Assembly: GCA_019095985.1 (NCBI GenBank)
Contig: CM032660.1
Span: 22,679,800 to 22,743,799 of the forward strand
DNA from: Streblospio benedicti
Taxonomy: Eukaryota > Annelida > Polychaeta > Spionida > Spionidae
Direction: 5' to 3'
DNA length: 64,000 bases
The translations under genes were made by a program, and so were the position numbers. The notes under the pieces were generated by a model. That model saw nothing but the letters and a program-made list of their open reading frames with translations. It was not told the origin of the DNA and searched no databases. Positions 1 to 11,419 of this stretch are shown here, in pieces. How positions within the stretch are numbered: position 1 is the first letter of the stretch; every line of letters begins with the position of its first letter.

Positions 1-768
1 GCAAATTCAAGGAATTTAGAGTTTTAAAAATTCGCGTATGTGACGTCACTGTGACGTATTGCAATCATGAAGTCTTAATTAATTTCTGCAAAAGAATTCA
101 CATTTTATTTTAACCAAAATGGCGGCGGGCACCTGCTTTGAGGGCGGGGCCACCTTTTACCCACGCCACGAAGTTTGCCGAGCGTAATCGCATAACAAAC
201 AAATGTTTATATTTTGCTCCTACTTTGTGCTCTTATAATTTCATTAATATAACTCGTATCAGTGTAAAACTTTCACTGTGGAAAGATTTGATAGTATATT
301 TTACGAAACTATAAATTCGCCACACATTGCTAGCTTTGAATAAAATTCGCCACACATTTTATGAGGCTGACTTTTGACGCACTTTCAAGAAAGCACCTCA
401 ATCATCTGGATATTACTAGATTAATGTGTATTCTATTGCGAGTATGTAATTGGCAAGTGATTAGCAAGAGAATGCTCGTCACAATGGTATGTTTGACATA
501 AGTTGTCATATTCGCAATAAGTTATTATAGATGGTCAAAGATAGGTCTATTTGGCAAGTGCTAGTTGCCGTTTATCCCGCTAGACGGCGTTACTGAAAAA
601 GGTGGGGATTCCCTAAACTGAGCCCATATTAAAATCATATAGCAACCATACAAAATCAATAATTGATGACCGTTGTGTAGATAGCTGTTGTCTTGGCTCC
701 TTCTGCTATATAGCATCAAAGCAAACTGCACCAAGTAGACTTTGCTGCTGGGTTGAATATTGTAGGAA
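1..768. other. Intergenic DNA, no gene seen
   Basis: AT-rich sequence with no open frame of coding character and no recognisable repeat end. Short open frames here are unremarkable for random sequence. Confidence 0.6.
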
Positions 769-785
769 TTGACCACGAGATTGGA

Positions 786-880
786 GTGTCAATCGCAAAA
801 TTGAGCATGCTGACGTCTGATTTACCCCAACGAAGTGAGGGTAAATCAGACGTCAGCATGCTCAATTTTGCGATTGACAC
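786..880. repeat. Perfect hairpin (foldback) repeat, 42-bp arms
   Basis: Bases 786-827 are the exact reverse complement of 839-880, with an 11-base loop. The match continues imperfectly outward to about 769 and 897. Parts of the arm (TCGCAAAATTGAGCA) recur near 1151-1165, so the hairpin probably belongs to a larger decayed MITE-like element spanning about 769-1170. No coding capacity. Confidence 0.9.
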
Positions 881-1273
881 GACAATCGAGTGGTCAATCA
901 CCATTCTATCATGACTAAAATCCATTTTATTTTAAAATAAATCATATTATAACATTCAACATTCAAGTCAATTTCGTTTGTTTTGAGCGTGCGGAGACGT
1001 CAATTCCTACAGTTTTGAGCGCGCGGAGGCGTTAGTCTAAACTGTTGATCTCCGCAACAACGAAACACGCCTTGCGTCGTCAGCGGCTGTATTGATATTG
1101 TGAGGAGATTAGACTAGCGCCGTGTTTTTTTTTGGAGCGTGTTTTCCATCGCAAAATTGAGCACGGAGATTGACCAATCAGCGTGGGTTATTGGCGGTGA
1201 TTTTTGCATGGAATGATAGAATGAAGAAGTATGTCATGGTTTGTCGGTCACCATGTATGAATGCATGCCCGAA

Positions 1274-1317
1274 TGTGGTTAATATTGCCCGAGCTTGCGA
1301 GGGCAATATTAACCACA
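1274..1317. repeat. Perfect hairpin, 17-bp arms
   Basis: Bases 1274-1290 and 1301-1317 are exact reverse complements around the 10-base loop GAGCTTGCGA. The layout and the loop with a GCGAG-type word resemble other hairpins in this window. Confidence 0.85.
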
Positions 1318-1899
1318 TGATAAACACTCAATATGTCTATATCACACAACAAATGAACTCGAATTTACAAAGTATTTTTTGAAAAGTTAGGACGCCATAT
1401 GATATTAAATGTCTTACGTATCTCTGTGTAGTACAACAAACACCATACGTTCAGAAATAATGTCAGATGTACTTAGAAACATGTAGTATTACGGACCTGA
1501 AAGTTTTATGGAGAAAAATTTGAAAACATTCTGTTATTTCACGTTATAAACAGTAAGCATTTTTCTTGTCTCAATCATCTGTGCTTTATTTGCAAGTAAA
1601 TTTTGCAGAAAATCCGACTTACACACAATTCTTTAGCATTGGCATACATGTAGTGAGTGTACAGATGACCAATATAATTATATATTGATTTACTTATTTG
1701 AATAGATACCGAAAGTGTGACCCACTTTTAGAAGGCACAATACCCGGTCTCTATGGAGAAATATTGACTGGCTTATTTCGGCTCTAAGCCAATCAGAATG
1801 CAGGATTTAGGGACGTGTCACAGATAGAGTGTTTTAATGATTTTTTCTTGCTGGCTGTGCATTGAATATCAGTAAAAATGTCATATATGGCCTTCTAGA

Positions 1900-2100
1900 A
1901 ATCAGAATTTAATTGGCAGAGTGCCCAAAATCGAATCACTTCGGTGTTGCCTCATATCTCATTTTTGTGTAAAGTTTGAACGAAATCGGTTCATGGGTAT
2001 AAGCTCTAGCTTGTCTGGAGACAAACATACATACATATAGATACATACATAGTTACAAACGAACGAAACGCAAGCCTTTCGCTTCAGCTGCTGAAGCGAC
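1900..2100 (+). repeat. RTE-like retroelement or SINE 3' tail
   Basis: The phrase GAACGAAATCGGTTCATG followed by GACAAACATACATACATA is typical of 3' ends of RTE-type LINEs and SINEs that borrow them: a conserved stem region and then a CATA-type microsatellite. A short downstream segment (GAACGAAACGCAAGCCTTTC) recurs in variant form near 31223-31245, also just after a microsatellite. Only the tail is present; no reverse transcriptase was seen upstream. Confidence 0.5.
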
Positions 2101-2383
2101 GCAAAACACTCATTTTGATGACGTCATCAAGTGACCTACTTCTCCCAGAGATCCATCATAATTCACAATAGCTGGTGGCATCAAACTCCTGGCCTTGACC
2201 GTCTTTGGCGATCTATAGCAGATAAAGGTGTTAAATGCGGTACACACAATCTCATGAGATGTGCTCATCCGTGTTAAGTAGGCTGCTGAAGCTGGCAGGA
2301 AACAGCCTCCTCCTACAAGGCGAAGTGTTTGTAAACACGTGTGTGTCGTTACCTTGAGCGTCAATCTGAGAGAAATGGGCGGG

Positions 2384-2442
2384 AATGGGGGTGGGGGTGG
2401 GGGGGGTGGGGGGGGGTGGGGGGGGTGGGGTGGGGGGGGGTG
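2384..2442. repeat. G-rich low-complexity tract
   Basis: About 60 bases of almost pure G with interspersed T (GGGGGT-like units). It could form G-quadruplexes. Any open frame across it is an artefact of low complexity. Confidence 0.9.
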
Positions 2443-2835
2443 AAAATTTATTCAACAGCTATTTGAAAAAAAAAAAGAAATAAAAAGAAAAGAGTTGATT
2501 TAGCTGCTAAAAAGTGGTCTTCTGTCTTTTCCCAGCCAATAATTCCTCAAACATTTTGAAAGGATATATTTCTTGATTTGAGTGACGTGCTGCCATCTGG
2601 TGACAGAAAACGGAAGTCTCATAAGATGGACATTGAAAATGTCCGAAAATATTCAGATAGTAAGTTTTAATGGATTTATCACAAAACCAAGAAATATATC
2701 TATAAAAGAAGAAAACCAATGAATCTATTTCCAAATTTTGAAAAGACTTTTGTGGGGGAAAGACAATAAAAACAAGAAACATGTGAGTGAGATAATAGTC
2801 CTTTTAGCCCCCCCCTCCCTTACACACATACAAAG

Positions 2836-2900
2836 CAGCAGCAGGCAACAAAAACAGCAGCAGCAGCATTAGCATCAGCAGCAGCAGCAGTAGCAACAAC
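2836..2900. repeat. Interrupted CAG repeat
   Basis: Imperfect CAG/CAA trinucleotide tract in non-coding context; no flanking coding signal. Confidence 0.8.
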
Positions 2901-2904
2901 AAAA

Positions 2905-4030
2905 AATTCAAACGAATTAACACAATATATAAAAACAATATATCAAAACAAAAACACACCTTAAATCAATTAGCATGAAACTTGATTAAATACGCAAATG
3001 TGTCTGGAGCGTCTCAATAATCGACACTGCCAGACCGATACGATTAAACAATGAGGCCTATGTGATGGCTAACATCAAAAGTTGTTTGCTTTGATAAAGC
3101 CCATTTGTTGTAAAATGAGCGAAGCTTAAAGGTCACGTGATTGATGATCAAAATCAGCGTGCAGAGACTCAAGTCAGTGTCTCTCTGATGTCTGTAATGC
3201 ATACACTACGCTTTGTAACGTTGTCAGTTTCACGGCGTCATTCTATTTATGTCAGGATTAGATATAAATTCCATATATAAATAATAGAAACAGTAAAACA
3301 AATATGTCTAGTTAGTTAAAAAATTGTACAAGTGAAGTACTAAAACGTTTTGTATAAAAGACACTTGTACAACTATTTTTAACTAATGTTTATCATTCAC
3401 ACATTGTTTACAGTCCATTTTCATGTATACTGCGCATATGGCTGTGAGATACGACGATGGCTTTGTAAGGGCGAATAGGTTTAGACAAAACCACATGATA
3501 TGAAGAATAGGAAAGATTGGTGACATTAATTATTCAAAACTCTAAATCTACCAGTCTGTTCGTCGTATTGTCTGGCGTAGGGAGATGGATGGGACTGTCA
3601 CTAATGGAAAAAAGCTTGAACAGTAGATCTTGTTTCACGTACCGTTCGTCCCGATACCGAGAAAGAAGGGGTTGAAGTTAGTGTCTCTGTAATAACCGGC
3701 AACTAGCGGGTTGATATACGTGACACCACGTGAGGTCCAACTTTGAAGAGGTGCGGGTCAGAATAGGACGGTGAAGGAGAGACCATTGTGGTGTCATTTG
3801 AAAGCTTAAGTGACCACCGGCGACGTTGACACCTTAGACAGGGAACCCACCGTGTGGTGACATCGAATGTAACACGTGTAGATTTAATGTGGGTGTCCAT
3901 TTAACATAACAGTTGGAACTTCTTATAGATGATACCACAAAACGACATGTTCAATACATATTGTCCTCATAACAGATATGTTCTATTATACAAATGTGTT
4001 GAAATTTAAAAGTTTTACTGTCGGCTATAT
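2905..4030. other. Intergenic DNA with one small hairpin
   Basis: No gene seen. Bases 3308-3334 and 3362-3385 form an imperfect inverted repeat (arm end TTGTACAAGTG), a hairpin of about 75 bp. The rest is featureless. Confidence 0.55.
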
Positions 4031-4586
4031 TAACAACCTCTAATACATGACATCTAACTTTCGCCATAGAGTTTCGTTATACCTACATTCTATTCACCAT
4101 CCTTGTTATTTGGTAAATAGCTTCGTGCCTCACGTTAATTCTCTACCATTTTTCTTTTGTTATAGCTGCATGTATTCAAAAACATGTTCAAAAGTCATTT
4201 GCAAATTTTATCATATGACAATGTTTCGACCTCGTGGTCCTTGTAATATCAAGGGGTAGAGAATTAACTTTCTATTCATAGTATCCTCATTATTGTGCAT
4301 GAAATAAAGGTATGGGTAGTAAATAATAGACTCGGGAAAACATTTTCCTTTCATCTTGATAGTTTCTTTAAAGGACGAACCAACTGTATCATGCCACTCG
4401 GCAGCCACAGTGAATTCTGTGAATATCAAAGGATTTCAAACTTCATATTAGATTCATCTTGGTGGGATTGATATTAAAACGGCCGAGCTGTACCTGAGGT
4501 TCACTTCAGCTGGATTACGGCTACTTGGAAAGAGCCGTGTCGACATCATTTGCCCTCAAAGACCAGAAAATTTAAAATTTGCGCTG

Positions 4587-4798
4587 TACATATTCTCTAC
4601 TTAATATATTTTCCTTATCATTCTCATTCCTGTGCAAGAAATAAAAGTATGTGTCATAAATAATGAACGTAAGAGGGGTAATCCATATTGTCGATAATAT
4701 GGATTACCCCTCTTACGTTCATTATTTATGACACATACTTTTATTTCTTGCACGAGAATGAGAATGATGAGGAAAATATATTAAGTAGAGAATATGTA
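4587..4798. repeat. Long hairpin repeat, ~100-bp arms
   Basis: Bases 4587-4689 are nearly the exact reverse complement of 4696-4798, with a loop of only a few bases (around GTCGA). A diverged half-copy of the arm lies at about 4280-4330 (GTGCATGAAATAAAGGTATG), so the sequence is dispersed here. It is a foldback or MITE-like element without coding capacity; the near-perfect stem suggests recent formation or gene conversion. Confidence 0.9.
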
Positions 4799-4870
4799 TG
4801 AATTTAAAGGCCAATATCTTATATTCTCTCATGTTTGTTGAAAATACGTGATTCTGGTTGGCTGAAAGGC

Positions 4871-5609
4871 GGAGTGGAACTTCAGTTCCCAGTTGCGCGG
4901 GACGTGTTGCGCAGTAGCATTAATCCAAACCAAACAGTCCATTGACTACTTCCGGTCGCTCGCGTCATTGTAAACTAACACGACTTTAAATATTCTAAGG
5001 TAATTTTCAGCTATCACTTATCCTATGTCATTCATGTAAAGTACTTTCCTAATAGAATTTTGAGTGAGGATTATGAATCTGTAATCGGATTTTAGTTAAC
5101 ATTGAAATTGACGAAGATATGGGCAGAATACCAGTCTTCGTGAAAAAAATGCAGACGACCTGTGTAGTTTGTGCATGATACAAACGTTTTAACTTCACTA
5201 TTATGAAGAATGCATTCCTCAAATAGCGTTTCTTGTAGTATTTTTCATGAGGATTACGAATATGTAATCGGATTTTAGTTTTAGCATAAAAATTGACGAA
5301 GTTATGAGCAAAAGCCGGTACTTGGTCAAATTTGCAGACAGCCAGTGAAGAAAAAAGTTGACAACTTCACTATATTGAAGAATGCACGCTTCAAATAGAT
5401 GTACTTACTTAATTTTCCAACGTCTATCAGTGTAACAGCCATCAATGTTGTGTAGAATACACACTTTGAATGATATAGCATTAAATGCGATTTTAAATGG
5501 GCTTATAACATATACCGGAAGTACCCATGGACTTTTGTGTCTCAAATGTTTATAGAATATGACGAGTGCGCAACTTTTCTGCGCAATTGGGAACTGAAGA
5601 ATACACTCC
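4871..5609. mobile_element. Non-autonomous TIR element, family D
   Basis: Terminal inverted repeats of about 30 bp bound it: left starts GGAGTGGAACTTCAGTTCCC at 4871 and right is its near reverse complement ending at 5609. The interior carries two or three diverged direct repeats (around 5040-5130 and 5220-5310, sharing GTAATCGGATTTTAGTT). A related interior segment recurs at about 22680-23010. No transposase; superfamily not assigned. Confidence 0.65.
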
Positions 5610-5985
5610 AAAGTTTAAGACCTAAAATTATAAATGAACACGAGATAAAAAGTTAATCATACCATTGGGTGTGAGGGATCAGACAAAGTGTGGACTTTAA
5701 CAGAACACCACAGTTGTTTAATAACCTATTAATATCGCCTGTGACAAAATGAATAATCAGCATTAGATGAAGACGCTTTATATTTTAGACATACGGAAAG
5801 CGGAAATTATCAATCAGTACGACGTGTTGAAGGTTCAAAACGTTATGAATATGACGTCCTCTGTGGGGTGTAAGGCGTCATAATATTACAACGTCATATT
5901 GCTACAACCGCTTATATTCATTTATTACGTACTGTGAAAAAAGTTCATAGGCGTAGTATTCAAAATCAAGACGCCGTATTAATGT

Positions 5986-7013
5986 GGGGAGAGCGGGGCT
6001 GGTTGAGACACGAATTGGTTGAGACAGAGGCTTTAATTTGAAAACTAGCAGCTAGATCTGTTGCATAAAGATTACACGATAACGATGTTATTTTTACGAT
6101 CATCTTGGACGATACGATGTATGATTACGTTCCTTATAACCCGTTGCATAAAGCAAATCGCCAAAGCAGTACCCATCGCCTCCCTTGATCGAACTGAAGA
6201 CTCTGTACCAAAGGCTCTTCTAATGATTTGCCGAGTCCTGTTGTGCGATGTGTTATACTGTTTCATCGGACCATTGCGTGGATGTAGAATGCAAGTGAGA
6301 ATGCTTGCCGAACGTTCAAATCCACTGTCACCGAACAACCAATTATGCGATGACTCCAGGTTCAAATTGGTCTGATAAGTTAGAATTTCTTTGAATAATT
6401 GGCAAATGTATGCATAGTTTGTTATGTTATAATGATATACGTATATATATGTTTCAAATCTGAATCACATATAACTAACAATTAGGTGCACGTTTTCTGG
6501 CGGTGCTTTTATTTATATTATATGTCGTGTATAGCCACAAGAACACCTGAAACTGTCAAATCTCATATTTTACATCATATAAGTAATGATAAAGGTCCAT
6601 CGTCATGATTCAGAGGCAGGAAATTTTCTCTCCAAATCGTACACCGTTTATCGTGGGAATGTCTCTGTCGTTCTTGCAAAATTATTTATCCAACACCACA
6701 CACGAGAGAAGGTACTCTAATCGTGTAGATTTCTAACGACGGGCGATAGTTTTATGCAACAGGGTCCTGGGCCCTGGTAAGCTAATTGTCATGTTCTGGC
6801 CTTAAGTCTTTGTCATTGTGACAAAATAGTATGATCATTGTGAAGGACTGTTGTTGACAAATTATAATTCAATTTACTGTACAAATCCACGTTAATTTGA
6901 ATGAAAAACAATTCAAGGGCCGATTTCTTAGCGGGCCGATTTCTGGTTATGTTACCCTATTTGTTAGAAAATTGATAAATATTACAAAGTGTCTCAACCA
7001 GCCCCACTCTCCC
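5986..7013 (-). mobile_element. PIF/Harbinger-like DNA transposon, deleted
   Basis: Left end GGGGAGAGCGGGGCTGGTTG and right end CAACCAGCCCCACTCTCCC are inverted repeats of about 27 bp. Between them is only one transposase fragment on the minus strand. The right half carries tandem bits (GGGCCGATTTCT twice near 6920-6945) and no further coding sequence. At about 1.03 kb it is an internally deleted, non-autonomous copy. The target duplication could not be resolved because it landed inside another repeat. Confidence 0.65.
6063..6365 (-). pseudogene. PIF/Harbinger transposase C-terminal fragment
   Basis: The minus-strand frame reads LFGDSGFERS, then a proline-containing stretch, then YNTSHNRTRQIIRRAFGTE. 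This matches the C-terminal core of Harbinger-family nucleases (pattern GDSGY...YN.AH..TR..IER.FG). GDSG carries the second catalytic aspartate of the DDE set. The upstream catalytic half and the partner MADF/Myb-like protein are absent, so the fragment cannot be functional. The opposite strand has an equally long open frame (6061-6375), taken as a shadow because it lacks these motifs. Confidence 0.7.
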
Positions 7014-7267
7014 TAGTGTTCAATTATGGCGTGATACATGCATTATAACAGTACGCTGTAGCTATCAATCATGACGTTTCAGATTGATTTATAACACTGT
7101 ATCATCTACAGCGCCATATGTTTTACGTGTATACGTGAACCATAAAACTAGTAAACACGGCGTTTTATCTCAGAAAACGTCGTATTCAAAACATAAGACG
7201 TTGTATTGTTTGATAATTTCCACTTTCCGTATAGACAGGTATATTATCTTAAAACGCGTCCGTGAAC

Positions 7268-7740
7268 AGTTAAGCGAGGGGCACATTCCACCTTGCGGGC
7301 GTAGTCGCCGCAAGGCGTCTTGAAGTCTGCGGCGTCTACGGCGTTTTCCGCATGCAGTGACAAAAGTACAGTTATGGGCACATACGCACGGGCTCCTTGC
7401 GTTATGAGTGCGTCGGCAAAGGGAGTGGTTTTTATTGAGGTGGCCGTGCTATCAACTTGCACAGAATGTGCGTTGTACTCGCGTATAACTTACGTCCTAC
7501 GCACCGTGTGATTACAAAAGTTCGGGGATCCGCACGTTCATGGTACAGGGAACTTCTTCTGTGGCCATCGTACGGGCTTAAAAATGCCGCGTTTGTCGCA
7601 CTTAACACTCACGGATCTTTACTATCTACATGCCTTTTTGGTCGTAGACTGGCCGTAGACCCACCTATGCATAACACACTGCTGTGTGGCACCTACACGT
7701 TAGATACGCACAGGTCATTGGGTTGAAAGTGTGACTGTGT
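7268..7740. repeat. Solo arm of the 9508-10736 foldback family
   Basis: It starts AAGCGAGGGGCACATT and stays recognisably similar to 9508-9780 and to the reverse complement of about 10440-10736 (shared words TGCGGGC, GGCGTCTA, ACAAAAGTACAGTTGTGGGC-like). It then continues into the TTAAAAATGCCGCGTTT segment seen at about 9962 and 10280. No partner arm follows, so this is a truncated or single-arm copy. Confidence 0.65.
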
Positions 7741-9180
7741 GATTGTGTGATTCACATGAAATGAATATATTATACTCTTTTACCAAACATTACTACTGCA
7801 TATCACCATGTATCATTCTCCAAATATGCGTTTTTATGTGTCTTAGATATGATAAGAAATAGTACAAAATACTATCCGTGCACTTTACTTCTCAATAATA
7901 TTTCAAATAGCATTAACTGAATCAAACCTCCTTTCATTTGAAACAAGTACATGTACATTGTAGCTCTACACATTAACTGGCAGTGAGCTTTGTCCCAAAG
8001 AGGTGGCCTTTTAACTCAATTAGACACTTCCTGTGCCAGGTCAGAAGGTAATGACTTGAATGGGACATATGTACACGTGGCCATTGTGGACCAGTGGACT
8101 TAAAAGGGGAGAGTTAACGGTCAACAGCAGGCACTAATCAACAACAAATATCCCTCGACCAATGTTCTAGCAATACCCACTCCCATTCTGACAGCACCCA
8201 ACCCTGTTCAGACACCATCCTCCGCCACACACAACCAGCCCCCCCCACGAACCAGATGTCATAATTGAAGGTTCTAATGTACACAAATCCCACTTGGCGA
8301 TGTGGTCGTAATTCCTCACTATTTATTTATTGGCAGATTGATATTTGATCCCATGTGACGCCGTTGACGTCTTTATTGTCGCCAAATGGTGCCACATTTA
8401 AGGGAATTGACTTCAACATGGCTGACGCTGTCTATTATTTTTGTTATAAAATATCGCCAATAGACAGCCAGCAGGGCCTTCACGAACACCAGAAAGATAA
8501 ATTGCAATTCTACCCTGCGCCATGAACGATCGCCATAGTCATGTCAGGCCTAGCTAGTCACGTAGGAGTTCCGCGATCAAAGTCCCAAAACTAGCCTATC
8601 AATATATAGATATTTGAAAATACATTTGGTAATAATGGATAAGAGTGGCCCATAAACTGTAAACTGAACAATTCAGCATTGGGGAATATTCTGGAAAATC
8701 TGAAGTGTGGAAACAATTCCCCATTGGTTATTAAATACAAAGGTCGCCAATTGGGTACTGCAAATTGGAAACGACACAAGTGTAAACTTTCATCTTCACA
8801 ACCAATTTTGAGAAATACCAAGGAAGACCGTGCCTGTGGCTATAACACATTGCCTGAACATCACTACAGACATCAGGCGTAGTACCATCACACAGAGCTG
8901 GGTAAATCTGGCCAGTTCTGAATGTCGTCAATTTGATATTATAAGTGATCATGGAATTGTGTCTTGGATTAAGTAATTCCAAATAAATAATATAAATCCC
9001 AACCGTCATCAGAGAAGCCCATTTATTGAGTTAACGCACATCAGTAATTACCATTCACTGCATAGTCATGTGGATAAACAGGATGAAAAAGTGACATTGA
9101 CAGTGTATAATATTAATATAATTTGTGATGGCATTCCCGCCCACAAACCTGAATAAGCCCAATTTTAAAATATAATCCAC
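7741..9180. other. Intergenic DNA, nothing supportable
   Basis: Read on both strands. Short overlapping open frames around 8591-9009 have no recognisable domain and no splice context that supports coding. Confidence 0.55.
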
Positions 9181-9187
9181 AGATAGA

Positions 9188-9512
9188 GCTGTAATCTATG
9201 GTTCACAAGGTGAAATGTGATTTGTACAGACTCAGCTGCAGTCAAACACACAAGTTGTCCTCTTTCATCTCTACATGTCGATTTCCGAGCCCCTATGATG
9301 GGTTTATTCCTGCAGTTGACTGTCTTTGGTGGTCTATATATACACGGAATGACTTTGACACACATATATTGACTTTCACAAGAACTCTCATACTGTAAGT
9401 AGATGCCGTAATGGATTTTGAGTACGAATATCATTTTTCCAAGAAGGAATCATGCTAAACAAGAAGGAAATTACCACCATTAGTTGACGGATATAGGTAC
9501 ACGTGTAGTTAA
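9188..9512. repeat. Dispersed repeat C, copy 1
   Basis: It matches 12966-13257 over about 300 bp, with shared words TTTGTACAGACTCAGC, CACACAAGTTGTCCTCTTTCA and ACACGTGTAGTTAAA. In this copy the repeat runs directly into the foldback element at about 9508. The second copy continues into unrelated sequence, so that copy gives an approximate empty site for the left junction. Confidence 0.7.
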
Positions 9513-10736
9513 AGCGAGGGGCACATTTGACCTTGCGGGCATGTTTTCCGCAAGGCGTGTTGAGGTCTGCGGCGTCTAGGGCGTTTTCCGCATACATTGA
9601 CAAAAGTACAGTTGTGGGCACATCAGCACGGGCTCCGTGCGTTATGAGAGCGTCGGCGCAGGGAATGATTTTTATTGAGGTGGCCGTAAGATCAACATGC
9701 ATCGAACGTGCGTTGTACTCACGTATAACTTACGCTCTATGCACCATGTGACTACTAAAGTGCGGCATTCATACGTTCATGCTACAGAGAACGCACTGCG
9801 CGCCGCCGGCACTGTATATGTGCTGGCAACGTGCGGGTAAATCCTCTGTGATTATACCACGATTAGCGTAAGGTCACCCACTGCCTCCTTACGTTCAGAC
9901 CATGACGTAGGGTGGTCGTAGAAGTTTGGCATGCCAAACTTTGTCTACGGCCACCCTACGGCCTTAAAAAATGCTGCGTTTATCGCACTCAACGGCGTAA
10001 TCTGCCCTAGGCATAAGTGGAGCATGTGGGAATGACAATTGTAGTAGTGGATACTTTCAACAAGGAACTGTCGCAGTCTATAATTGACAACTGGTTAGGC
10101 ATGAGTTTGCCCCAACACCCACAGTGATTCAAACCCCCGACCTATTCTAATGATTGCCCCGACTCCCTTATGCACAGGGCACATTACGCCGCAAGACCAG
10201 TCTACTGCAAGTCTACGACCACAAACGTATGGAGATCGTAAAGATCTGTGAGTGTTAAGTGCGACAAAAGCAATGTTTTTTTAAGGCCATAGAGTGGTCG
10301 CAGAAGAAGTTTGGCTTGTCAAACTTCTTCTGCGGCCACAGTCAGCTGTGGTCTGCCCGTAAGGAGGCACTGCGGTGACCTTACGGTAATCGTCGTATAA
10401 TCACAGAGGATTTCATCGCAGGTTGCCGGCACAGACACAGTACTGGCACTGTGCATTCACTGTACCATGAACGAACAAATGCCGCACTTTAGTACTCACA
10501 AGGTGCGTAGAACGCAAGTTGTAGCGCAAGGTCTATTGATGTTTATCTCACGGGCACCTCAATGAAATAATCCTCTCTGCTGACGCACTCATAGCGCACG
10601 TAGCCCGTGCTAACGTGCCCATAGTATACCCTACAGATTGTCACTGGATGAGCAAAACGCTGTAGACACCGCAGACTTCAAAACGCCTTTCGGCGAACAC
10701 GCCCGCAAGGTCAAATGTGCCCCTCGCTTTATGCAC
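9508..10736. mobile_element. Foldback element, ~450-bp inverted arms
   Basis: The left arm begins AAGCGAGGGGCACATTTGAC near 9510 and the right arm is its reverse complement ending in CCCCTCGCTT near 10734. The arms diverge modestly. Nearer the centre are palindromes built on AAGTTTGGC...GCCAAACTT (9926-9956) and GAAGAAGTTTGGC (10296-10340), next to shared GGCCACCCTAC words. The flanks are TTA on the left and TAT on the right, so a TA-type target site is possible but unproven. It has no coding capacity, so it must have been moved in trans or by recombination. Confidence 0.75.
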
Positions 10737-11337
10737 GGCAAAGCATAGATTTGATCTGATATTGTTTCTATGTCGTCTTCGGCTAGAAGCTGATCACTTG
10801 CTTCTCGGCGGTGATCTCTGGCATGATAGGCGTTGGCTTAATAATAGAATACTATTATGTACAAACATTTATATAGAGTATTCTTTCTCCAAGTCTATAG
10901 GCCAATGGCTGTGTGATATAACCCTATACAGCTGAAGAAAGAAACGTTTAATTGCCCTCTAATGTCAATACTATAACATTACAACCAAGTCCGTAAGTAG
11001 ACTATATAGTCTACTCACGTCAAAACGCATCTGCTGATCAGAATGATTGCTGCATTATAAGTGAAAGGTTTCCAACAGAGCAATGAGGGCATGTAAATTG
11101 GCTGTTACAATACATGTACACAAACAAGAATTTACTCACTGGATGGTGATGATATTACATCGCAACAGCAAGTCTAAATTGGAATGAGTAAAATTATCTT
11201 TATCTTTATCATTACGATGCAGATTTTAACTAATAAATATCACTTCTAGACACCCTTAACCTTCTGTTTACTAATGGCTGGTATTCTACTGTCTCAGGAG
11301 TAAAAGGTAATGATTTATAATATTTTCACTAGATGTA

Positions 11338-11400
11338 ACTAACCCAAACCCTAACCCCAGCTCTAACCCTGGCCCTAACAATACCCTAGCCATAACCCTG
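11338..11400. repeat. Interstitial telomere-like patch
   Basis: Several imperfect CCCTAA-type units (AACCCAAACCCTAACCCC, CTCTAACCCTGGCCCTAAC, CATAACCCTGAG) lie in about 60 bp. CCCTAA is the complement of the animal telomere unit TTAGGG. The units are degenerate and lie far from any chromosome end visible here, so this is an interstitial relic or chance array. Confidence 0.5.
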
Positions 11401-11419
11401 AGAGCATTTTTGCCTATTG

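Larger units (their letters stand above)
5791..7232. mobile_element. TIR element hosting a nested Harbinger copy
   Basis: The ends ATACGGAAAGCGGAAATTAT (5791) and its near reverse complement (to 7232) form TIRs of about 30 bp. Subterminal regions on both sides carry related words (ACGACGT, GGCGT, ACGCCGT). The core is interrupted by a second element with different TIRs at 5986-7013, so this is an element-in-element insertion. No coding sequence belongs to the outer element; superfamily unassigned. Confidence 0.55.

Noticed and set aside
7244-7511. Antiparallel open frames repeated at 9388-9751
   Set aside because: They recur because the DNA is a foldback arm; the peptides have no domain and the two strands mirror each other.
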